A stretch of DNA of 64,000 nt, taken from the NCBI RefSeq assembly GCF_019654915.1, contig NZ_BPET01000018.1, forward strand, positions 1-64,000, written 5' to 3'. Below are positions 36,944-44,282 of this stretch, piece after piece. Source of the stretch: Shewanella sp. MBTL60-007 (lineage in GTDB: Bacteria > Pseudomonadota > Gammaproteobacteria > Enterobacterales > Shewanellaceae). The translations under genes and the position numbers were made by a program. Position 1 is the first letter of the stretch, and each line of letters starts with the position of its first letter. The notes under the pieces were generated by a model. The model saw only the letters and a list, made by a program, of their open reading frames with translations. It had not been told where the DNA came from and ran no database searches.

Positions 36944-37393
36944 ATGTCTGATTCAAACTATCAAAACTTGCTAAAGCAGCTGCAACAGACTTGGCATCAA
37001 ACCATACCTGTAAGTGAGTTTATGCAGGTAGCACCGTTAGCGTTTGATGGGGATACTTTCGAAGTCTCTGCACCAATGGAGCCCAATATCAACCTGCACA
37101 ACACCATGTTTGCAGGCAGCATCTATACGCTAATGACCTTAACTGGCTGGGGCATGTTGTGGTTGCAGCAAAAGCTAGCCGAGCAAGAGGGCGATATCGT
37201 GTTAGCTGATGCCAATGTGCGCTATATCGCCCCAATTGACATTCAACCTGTAGCTAAAGTTTGTTGGCCGCAAGTCGATCTCGCGAAGTTAGCGCAAGGA
37301 CGTCGAGTTAAGGTACGTTTAGAGGTCGAGCTATATTGTCGTGATAAGTTATGTGCCAGCTTCTCTGGGCTTTATGTCAGTATGGGTAACTAA
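36944..37393 (+). CDS. YiiD-type hotdog thioesterase-like protein
   Basis: A 149-residue single-domain hotdog protein. The core NLHNTMFAGSIYTLMTLTGWG (in part) is the family's central helix, followed by DANVRYIAPI. It matches the C-terminal domain of E. coli YiiD/FabY, which also follows dtd there, but it lacks the acetyltransferase half. A role in acyl-CoA/ACP turnover is inferred. 50 bases after dtd, same strand. Confidence 0.82.
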   Translation: MSDSNYQNLLKQLQQTWHQTIPVSEFMQVAPLAFDGDTFEVSAPMEPNINLHNTMFAGSIYTLMTLTGWGMLWLQQKLAEQEGDIVLADANVRYIAPIDIQPVAKVCWPQVDLAKLAQGRRVKVRLEVELYCRDKLCASFSGLYVSMGN

Positions 37394-37409
37394 CTTATTC
37401 CGATAGTTT

Positions 37410-37742
37410 TTAGCGTTTTGGCTGACAGCAGAGTAGATCTTTTAATGCGCCGCCGTTGATCACACATTCCAAGCCGTTGGCCTTTAAAATATCGCAGCCT
37501 TTTTGGGCGCGAATGCCTGCACCACAATAGAGCACGAACACTTGTTGACGGTTTTCAACCTTGTGTAACCAAGCATCTAAGCTATCTAGTGGCACGTTTA
37601 TCGCCTGTGGTAGATGGCCGCTAGCAAATTCTTGCGGCGAGCGTACATCAATCACGGTCGCGCCGTCCTCTATCAGTTTCCAGCATTGATCGCTTGCAGG
37701 CTTAGTCGGTAATTTTGAAATCTGAGTGTTTAACATATCCAC
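37410..37742 (-). CDS. Rhodanese-domain sulfurtransferase (PspE/GlpE-like)
   Basis: A 110-residue single rhodanese domain. The entry motif is VIDVRSPQEFASGHLPQAINVP and the active-site loop FVLYCGAGIRAQKG carries the persulfide Cys. Cytosolic, no signal peptide. Convergent with the hotdog gene, which stops 17 bases away. Confidence 0.88.
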   Translation of the reverse strand: MDMLNTQISKLPTKPASDQCWKLIEDGATVIDVRSPQEFASGHLPQAINVPLDSLDAWLHKVENRQQVFVLYCGAGIRAQKGCDILKANGLECVINGGALKDLLCCQPKR

Positions 37743-37914
37743 CTCTATTTATTGTGTTCTTTGATTTTGTTTGATGTTAGCTGAACAAAACTTGTGCAGA
37801 TATTTAAACCTTTAATTAGATTAATTTCAATAAGTTTTTGCTAATGATTGTTTGTGCCGATTAACGGTTTATGGCTAGAGCACGAAGATTAACGATGAAA
37901 ATCAGTTATAAAAA

Positions 37915-38456
37915 AGGAGCTAGGAGCTAGGAGCTAGGACCTAGGCTCTAGGGCGCTGCGCTTTAAAACAAGGTACGAGATCCTAGGGCGCTTCGCTTCG
38001 AGGACGGGCTACGCCCTGCTAGGAACAGCAAAAGAGAAAAGCACCACCAGTGCTCCTTCTTAGCTTTTCCGGCTTTACCTAGGACCAGCTTTTCCTAGAG
38101 CCTAGAACCTTTCCTAGCTTTTCCGTAAGCGCAGCGTTCCGTAAGTGACATAGTCACGTTCCCTAGGCTGTCGGCCGTTCGGCTATTATTGTCTTAGCCT
38201 TTCCTAGCACCTAGATTCTAGGGCGCTGCGCTTTAAAACAAGGTACGAGATCCTAGGGCGCTTCGCTTCGAGAACGAGCTACGCCCTGCTAGGAACAGCA
38301 AAAGAGAAAAGCACCACCAGTGCTCCTTCTTAGCTTTTCCGGCTTTACCTAGGACCTGCTTTTCCTAGAGCCTAGAACCTTTCCTAGCTTTTCCGTAAGC
38401 GCAGCGTTCCGTAAGGCCGTAGGCCGTTCGTCTTTGCTTTCCCTAGAACCTAGAAC
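37915..38456. repeat. Repeat island C (two units, period 270)
   Basis: Between the rhodanese start and the last ape gene. GGGCGCTGCGCTTTAAAACA occurs at 37951 and 38221 (period 270). Each unit continues with GCGCTTCGCTTCGAG-ACG-GCTACGCCCTGCTAGG, GCACCACCAGTGC and TTTTCCGTAAGCGCAGCGTTCCGTAAG. The first unit has GTGACATAGTCAC (38145-38157); the second lacks it. A run of GGAGCTAGGAGCTAGGA leads into the block. The orientation is opposite to island B and the same as island A. Confidence 0.85.
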
Positions 38457-39704
38457 CTATCCCTTAAATCGCTTAAAGATCAGCGAAGTATTGATGCCAC
38501 CGAAGGCGAAGTTATTACTCATCACATAGTCGGTTTCAAGCTGGCGAACTTCGTCTTTGATGTAATCTAGCTCGCCACACTCAGGATCCACTTCTGCCAG
38601 ATTGAGTGTCGGTGCAAACCAGCCTGCGTTCATCATTTCAATGCTGACCCACGCCTCTAGGGCACCACAGGCACCCAATGTATGGCCAGTGTAGCTCTTA
38701 AGTGAAGAGATTGGCTGCTTAGCACCAAATACCGCATGAGTGGCCTGGGTTTCGGCGATATCGCCGCGATCGGTCGCCGTGCCGTGGGCATTCACATAGC
38801 CAATCTTGTCGGCACTGATGTTGGCATCTTTTAGTGCTAAGCGAATGGCGACTTCCATGGTTTCACTGTTTGGCTGCGTCACATGTAGGCCGTCGGCATT
38901 GGTACCAAAACCTATGATTTCGGCATAGATCTTTGCGCCGCGTGCCTGAGCGTGTTCGAGCTCTTCTAATACCAGAGTACAGGCGCCTTCACCTATCACC
39001 AGACCGTCGCGGCCCTTGTCGAATGGGCGTGGCGTCTCCGCTGGCGTATCGTTCTTAGTGCTGGTGGCAAATAGGGTATCGAAGACTACCGCCTCGGTTG
39101 GACACAGCTCTTCTCCGCCGCCAGCAAGCATAAGATCTTGCTGGCCATATTTGATGGCCTCATAGGCGTAACCTATCCCTTGGCTACCAGAGGTACAGGC
39201 GCTGCTGGTGGTGTGCACTCGCCCCTTGAGACCAAAGAAAACTCCGACGTTTACCGCAGTGGTGTGTGCCATCATACGAATATAGCTGGTGGCAGTAACA
39301 CCCGACATGTCGCCATCTTTAAGCATGTCACCGAATGCCACAATCGGATCGGTGCTGCCCGTCGATGAGCCGTAAGCTATACCCATAGCGCCCGATGTCA
39401 CTACGGGGTCATCGAGTAGGTTGGCATCTATCAATGCCAGCTCACTGGCACGAGTGGCCATGATCGACACTCGCCCCATGGAGCGGATCTTCTTACGCTT
39501 ATAGTGGCTTGGCACTTCGAAATCAGTAATAGGCGCTGCTAAGCGGGTATGAAGATCGGCAAACCTGTCCCACTCGTCCATGCGTACCACGCAGTTCTTC
39601 TGCGCCTTTAAGCTCTCAGCAATGCTTGGCCAATCATGGCCTAGGGCTGAAATACCGCCAACGCCAGTGATCACTACGCGGCGAGGAAAAGCTGCTTGGC
39701 TCAT
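38457..39704 (-). CDS. apeR: Aryl polyene ketosynthase ApeR
   Basis: FabF-type beta-ketoacyl-ACP synthase of 415 residues with the full triad: C170 (HTTSSACTSGSQG), H307 (NAHGTATDRGD) and H341 (YTGHTLGACG). It is last gene of the ape operon; its ATG overlaps the apeQ stop. In the ape scheme ApeR is a second, separate ketosynthase besides the ApeO:ApeC pair. The stop lies at the edge of repeat island C and I see no standard terminator. Confidence 0.85.
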   Translation of the reverse strand: MSQAAFPRRVVITGVGGISALGHDWPSIAESLKAQKNCVVRMDEWDRFADLHTRLAAPITDFEVPSHYKRKKIRSMGRVSIMATRASELALIDANLLDDPVVTSGAMGIAYGSSTGSTDPIVAFGDMLKDGDMSGVTATSYIRMMAHTTAVNVGVFFGLKGRVHTTSSACTSGSQGIGYAYEAIKYGQQDLMLAGGGEELCPTEAVVFDTLFATSTKNDTPAETPRPFDKGRDGLVIGEGACTLVLEELEHAQARGAKIYAEIIGFGTNADGLHVTQPNSETMEVAIRLALKDANISADKIGYVNAHGTATDRGDIAETQATHAVFGAKQPISSLKSYTGHTLGACGALEAWVSIEMMNAGWFAPTLNLAEVDPECGELDYIKDEVRQLETDYVMSNNFAFGGINTSLIFKRFKG

Positions 39705-40426
39705 ATCATGCCTCCGTTTACCGAGATAACTTGACGAGTGATATAGGCAGCGTCTTCTGACATTAAGTAATTGGCTAGGCCTGCAATCTCAGACGGCTTG
39801 CCCATGCGGCGCATCGGCACTATGTTGTTGACCATCTCTTTTGGTATATCGCTAACCATATCTGTCTCGATAAGCCCTGGGGCGATGCAGTTTACGGTGA
39901 TTTTCCGTTTAGCGAGCTCTAAAGAGAGCGCCTTAGTCGCGCCAATAATCCCCGCCTTAGATGCGCTGTAGTTGACCTGACCACGATTGCCAGCAATGCC
40001 CGATACCGATGCAAGGGTAATGATGCGTCCACCTTGGCGGCTTTGTACCATAGGCATTACAGTCGGGTGAATAACGTTATAGAAACCATCTAGGTTGGTG
40101 TGGACTACGCTGTCCCACTCAGATTCAGTCATCGCAGGGAAGGCGGTATCGGCATTGATACCAGCATTGAGTACTACACCATAATAGGCGCCATGTTGCT
40201 CGATATCTTGCTCTATGGCTTGTTTGACCGCGGCTCTATCTGCAATATCAAACTGCAGACAGCTGACCTTAATGCCGAGCTGCTCAAGCTCAGCCTTGGT
40301 GGCATCGGCGGCGGTTTGGTTGCTATGAAAATGCATTGCGATATCATAGCCTGAGCCAGCCAGTTTTAGGGCGATGGCTTTGCCTATTCCGCGGCTTGAG
40401 CCGGTAATTAATACTCTTTTGGTCAT
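39701..40426 (-). CDS. apeQ: Aryl polyene ketoreductase ApeQ
   Basis: FabG-type short-chain dehydrogenase, 241 residues. Cofactor motif ITGSSRGIGKA, NAG at LNAGINAD, catalytic Ser (LASVSGIAG) and Tyr-x3-Lys (YSASKAG). It reduces the beta-keto group of the growing polyene on its ACP. The last codons overlap the apeR start. Confidence 0.9.
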   Translation of the reverse strand: MTKRVLITGSSRGIGKAIALKLAGSGYDIAMHFHSNQTAADATKAELEQLGIKVSCLQFDIADRAAVKQAIEQDIEQHGAYYGVVLNAGINADTAFPAMTESEWDSVVHTNLDGFYNVIHPTVMPMVQSRQGGRIITLASVSGIAGNRGQVNYSASKAGIIGATKALSLELAKRKITVNCIAPGLIETDMVSDIPKEMVNNIVPMRRMGKPSEIAGLANYLMSEDAAYITRQVISVNGGMI

Positions 40427-40537
40427 CTTGTTGTTGCTCCCTGCGTAGTGCCTTAGCTCAGCTGTTTTTCGCCGTCACTTGAGATGACAGTTGTGACTGA
40501 GCTAATACGCTGCGACTTTATATTTTCATCAATTAAG

Positions 40538-41014
40538 TTACTGAGTCGACTCTGCAATATAGGCTTGCGCGTCTTGTGGCTGAAACACATTCACATTGGC
40601 TTCGGCCACTACCTCTTGGTTATGCAATATTTGGCAGTCAAATACCGCTAAGCCCGATTCCTCTTGGTAGAGGCGAGTCACTCGGGTTTGATAGTTTTGT
40701 CCAAGCTTAAAGGTTGGGATATGCATCTTCAGCTTGCGGCTTCCCAGCAAGAATCCCACTCTAATAATGTCGTCCCTCAGATGGGCTTCTACGCCTGCCA
40801 GTGCCGCGATGCTTTGTGCCATATATTCGATACCTACATAGTTGGGCACGCCATTGAGAGATGCATCGAAATAGGGACTTGAGGTCGATATATTGGTCTG
40901 GGTCAGTAAGCTATCTGGGCTATGGCTAAGTAGCTGGCTGATTAAGATCATCGGCTGGCGGTGAGGGATAAACTTTTCTACCGCTTGCTCGGCAAGGTTA
41001 GATATATCAAACAT
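40538..41014 (-). CDS. apeP: Aryl polyene dehydratase subunit ApeP
   Basis: Hotdog dehydratase of about 158 residues. ATG 41014 is chosen; the open frame to 41038 starts with TTG and overlaps apeO more. The active-site motif IPHRQPMILI resembles FabA/FabZ, and NYVGIEYMAQSIAALAG is the hot-dog helix. In Xenorhabdus ApeP forms a heterodimer with ApeI. 111 bases separate it from apeQ. Confidence 0.82.
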   Translation of the reverse strand: MFDISNLAEQAVEKFIPHRQPMILISQLLSHSPDSLLTQTNISTSSPYFDASLNGVPNYVGIEYMAQSIAALAGVEAHLRDDIIRVGFLLGSRKLKMHIPTFKLGQNYQTRVTRLYQEESGLAVFDCQILHNQEVVAEANVNVFQPQDAQAYIAESTQ

Positions 41015-42317
41015 TTGGATTTGTCTCTGTTGAGTCAAAGGCTCTATTTTCTAGGACTTCGCGACTTGACCTGTAGCGGCTCAAGATCAGGCTGGCATTA
41101 CTGCCACCGAAGGCAAAAGAGTTACTCATCACATGGCGAATATTGGCCTGTTGCCCTTTTTCGACTAGCGTTAGGCTAGGGTCGTTAGGATCTTGCTCCC
41201 CGTCCCACACCTGTGGGGGTAATTGCTGCTGAGTATTGTAATCACTGAGCAGTAGATAACAAAATGCCGCTTCAATCGCACCCGCAGCGCCCAAAGTATG
41301 GCCGGTTAGTGACTTAGTGGAGCTGCATGCTGGCAAGTTATTGCTAAACACTTGGTGTACGGCGCGGCTCTCCATGGCATCATTTTTGGGCGTAGCAGTG
41401 CCATGTAGGTTGAGGTAATCAATCTGTTCCGGCTTAAGCTTGGCCATGTTAAGGGCGGCTTGCATCGCATTGATTGCACCTCTTCCTTCGGGGTGTGGTG
41501 CCGAGATATGGTGGGCATCGCTAGACTCACCGATGCCACTGAGAATTATCGCTTTTTCCTCACCATCTTTTGCTGCATTATCAAGAGTAACCTTCTCTAA
41601 AGTCACTTTCTCTAAAGTAAAGAGCGCGCCGCCTTCTCCGATATTGATACCGTCACGATTGATGCTAAAGGGTTGGCAATGGCCGTTAGATATCGATTCG
41701 AGGGAGTAAAACCCATTAAGGGTTAGCTTACAAAGGGTATCGATACCACCGACAATCACCATATCGCAAACATCGGCATCGATAAGACGCTTGGCGCTGG
41801 CAAAGACTTTGGCGCTAGAGGAACAAGCGGTTGAAACGGTATAGCAAGGACCGCTTAACCCAAAGTAGGCCTGCAAAAATTGGCTAGTATCGCCAAGTTC
41901 TTGCTTGGCATAGTCATACTCTTTTGGAAATTCGCCATGAGCTTTAAGCTCGCTAAGTGCTGCCTCACCAGTGGCAATGCCCGAGGTGCTGGTGCCGATA
42001 ACGATGCCGATCCGCTCACAACTAAAGCGTGCTTTCGCTTGCTCAACGGCTTGCTCAATTTGGCGGGCAATCAACAGAGTAAGTTGGTTATTACGGGTAT
42101 CAAACCGCTTTAAGGCAGACGGGAGTTCGGGCAACTTGGCATCGACTTGGCCAACCAGTACTGAACGTTCAAATAGCAGGTCGTCACGCCACTGCATACC
42201 AGTGGTACTGGCGTGGAGTAGATTATCGAGCACGACTTGGTGGGACTGACCTAGAGGGCAGCATAAACCTAGATGGGTTATCGCGATTTGTGTTGTTGAG
42301 TTCACTAAAATGTCCAC
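41007..42317 (-). CDS. apeO: Aryl polyene ketosynthase ApeO
   Basis: Ketosynthase of 436 residues with triad C165 (VSTACSSSAK), H305 (LHGTATPKND) and H340 (LTGHTLGAAG). In the characterised system it pairs with the chain-length factor ApeC, here encoded at the far end of the operon. GTG at 42317 is used, 10 bases after the apeN stop; a second GTG at 42305 is possible. A 15-base tandem duplication encodes EKVTLEKVTL (about 236-245). Confidence 0.85.
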   Translation of the reverse strand: MDILVNSTTQIAITHLGLCCPLGQSHQVVLDNLLHASTTGMQWRDDLLFERSVLVGQVDAKLPELPSALKRFDTRNNQLTLLIARQIEQAVEQAKARFSCERIGIVIGTSTSGIATGEAALSELKAHGEFPKEYDYAKQELGDTSQFLQAYFGLSGPCYTVSTACSSSAKVFASAKRLIDADVCDMVIVGGIDTLCKLTLNGFYSLESISNGHCQPFSINRDGINIGEGGALFTLEKVTLEKVTLDNAAKDGEEKAIILSGIGESSDAHHISAPHPEGRGAINAMQAALNMAKLKPEQIDYLNLHGTATPKNDAMESRAVHQVFSNNLPACSSTKSLTGHTLGAAGAIEAAFCYLLLSDYNTQQQLPPQVWDGEQDPNDPSLTLVEKGQQANIRHVMSNSFAFGGSNASLILSRYRSSREVLENRAFDSTETNPNV

Positions 42318-42327
42318 TAAATCAGGT

Positions 42328-42990
42328 TTATAACGGGCTGATGGTTAGCTTAAAGTTGGCAGCATCAATATTTAGGTTAACATCGGTCTGCCACTTGTCT
42401 AACTCACTCTTATTTGAGCCATTCTTATTTAAGCTGCTTTCACTTATATTGCTATAGCGTATGGCTATTATCGGCTGCTTGCCTGCAGCCGAGTCAATAG
42501 TGTCATTTTTAGCAAAAAAGAGCCCGCGACACAAAGTGGCATCGCAGTCATAGCTCTGCATCTTCGCGCCTCGTAAATGCAGGTTGACGCTGGCATCGGG
42601 CCAATAGATGAGCTGCATAATCGCTAACAGATACTCGGCCTTGAATTGATCGCCGAGTAGTTGGCTCTGCTCACTGATCAAGGTGTTGCCATCATAGGTG
42701 AGGGTAAACAGTGCTTGCCCAAGTGGCGCAAGGCCAACTAGGGTGAGCCGCTGTGGCTCAAGCTCTAACTGACTAAGCAGCTCGTGTTGGTTATTTTGAG
42801 TCTGAATGCTAACCTTTTGCGTTGCACTTATCGTGTGCTGCTCCCCTAAGACTTGCTGGTAGACAGGTGCTAAGCAATAGCTCACATCGGTCGCCAGTTC
42901 GACACAGGTTTGACGCTGCAGTGTCTGGCTACAGGCACTAATGACTAGGCATAGACCAGCAAAGGCTAATCTTTTACTTAACTTCGACAT
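42328..42990 (-). CDS. apeN: DUF3261 lipoprotein ApeN
   Basis: A 220-residue lipoprotein (lipobox VISAC, Cys20) with mostly beta sequence, as in DUF3261 proteins. It is one of the envelope proteins, with ApeL and ApeM, that are presumed to move the aryl polyene lipid to the outer membrane. Overlaps the end of the flavoprotein gene by 13 bases. Confidence 0.78.
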   Translation of the reverse strand: MSKLSKRLAFAGLCLVISACSQTLQRQTCVELATDVSYCLAPVYQQVLGEQHTISATQKVSIQTQNNQHELLSQLELEPQRLTLVGLAPLGQALFTLTYDGNTLISEQSQLLGDQFKAEYLLAIMQLIYWPDASVNLHLRGAKMQSYDCDATLCRGLFFAKNDTIDSAAGKQPIIAIRYSNISESSLNKNGSNKSELDKWQTDVNLNIDAANFKLTISPL

Positions 42991-44282
42991 AGTTCTACAA
43001 CCATATTGAGTCGGCGTTTCGATTCGCTAACGAATGGATTGTTCTCATCCCAAGCGTAGCCTGCGAGAATGGAGCTGATCATCTGCTTGATTTTAGGGTC
43101 TGGCCTGTCGAAGAAGATCGCCTCTTGGAAGCTGCAATCGTACCAAGCCTCGACATAGGTTCTGAAGGTGTCGACCCCTTTCATTAGTGGTTGGGCATAG
43201 TCTTGCTGCCAATCGACCTGTTCGCCATCGAGCTGTTTTAGCAAGGTGTGAGCCGCTATGGATGCAGACCGCATCGCTATGGTCACCCCCGATGAAAAGA
43301 CCGGATCGAGAAACTCGCCGGCATTACCCAGCAGGGCAAACTTATCGGTTGCTAGTGTCTTCACATTTGCCGAGTAGCCTTTGAGTAGCGCTGACTCATT
43401 AATCAGCTCTGCATTGGCGAGTAACTTTTGCAGTCCTGGCTCTTGGTTAATCATAGTCTTGAGAATCGAGTCTAAGTCGCTATTACCGATCTCAGTGCTG
43501 AAGCCATTATTCCCGTAACCGCTTAGAGAGGTGAGTTGCTCAGGCTCACCGACAACGCCGACCGAGCAACGGCCATCGCTGAAAGGAATAAGCCAATACC
43601 AGATATCTTGGTTATCTGGATGCACACTGATCAGGATTTTATTTCGATCAAAATTAGGATCTGTGATCTTGTCTCGAATATGGTTAAATACGGCGCTCCG
43701 CGTGGGTAGTGTCGAGGGCTTTTCTAAGTCGAGTAGTCTAGGTAACACACGGCCAAAGCCACTGGCATCGAGCACAAATTTGGCTTTAACAGTCTGCTTT
43801 TGGCCTTTGTCGTTGCTCACTTCAAGGCTTGGTTCGGCGCTTAAATCGATCGAGTCGACCCTGTGACCGTAACGGATCTGGACTCCTTGTTTTACCGCTT
43901 CATCGGCTAGCAGTTTATCGAAATTGGCACGTTCGACCTGAAAGGTTGTGCCCGGACCTTGGCTAAACTTGTCGGTAAAATCGAAGGTGGTGTACTTATC
44001 TTGGTAACGAAAAGCGGCACCATTCTTAAATTGAAACCCTGCTTGGTTGACCGCTTCAAGCATATTGGCTTCATCGATAACTTGCATGCAGCAGGGCAGT
44101 AGACTCTCACCGATAGAGAAGCGCGGAAAATGTTGTTTCTCTAACACCAATACTTTCTTACCTTGAGCGTGTAATAAGCTAGCGGCAATGCTACCCGATG
44201 GCCCGGCGCCAATAATGGCCACATCAACCGATTCGGTTACACCAGATTCACTCTCATACTGAACAGCTTGATCAGTCGACAT
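42978..44282 (-). CDS. Flavin-dependent halogenase-like oxidoreductase
   Basis: A 434-residue FAD protein from ATG 44282 (GGAAG upstream; overlaps the apeM end by 11 bases). Features: dinucleotide fold GAGPSG (25-30), a Lys in AGFQFKNGAAF (K86) placed like the catalytic Lys of flavin-dependent halogenases, and W228-Y-W-L-I-P233, which fits the halogenase WxWxIP signature. The C-terminal FAD motif is ALLGNAGEFLDPVFSSG. It is an insertion into the alphabetical ape order. Halogenation, hydroxylation or desaturation of the aryl head are the options; sequence alone cannot choose. No flavin reductase is adjacent. Confidence 0.78.
   Translation of the reverse strand: MSTDQAVQYESESGVTESVDVAIIGAGPSGSIAASLLHAQGKKVLVLEKQHFPRFSIGESLLPCCMQVIDEANMLEAVNQAGFQFKNGAAFRYQDKYTTFDFTDKFSQGPGTTFQVERANFDKLLADEAVKQGVQIRYGHRVDSIDLSAEPSLEVSNDKGQKQTVKAKFVLDASGFGRVLPRLLDLEKPSTLPTRSAVFNHIRDKITDPNFDRNKILISVHPDNQDIWYWLIPFSDGRCSVGVVGEPEQLTSLSGYGNNGFSTEIGNSDLDSILKTMINQEPGLQKLLANAELINESALLKGYSANVKTLATDKFALLGNAGEFLDPVFSSGVTIAMRSASIAAHTLLKQLDGEQVDWQQDYAQPLMKGVDTFRTYVEAWYDCSFQEAIFFDRPDPKIKQMISSILAGYAWDENNPFVSESKRRLNMVVELCRS

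Noticed and set aside
37915..38456. Insertion sequence or integron remnant
   Set aside because: No transposase or integrase reading frame and no defined terminal repeats with target duplication; treated as modular repeats.
41585..41625. 15-base tandem repeat within apeO (EKVTLEKVTL)
   Set aside because: In frame, in a surface-loop region between conserved motifs; probably a minor slippage product.
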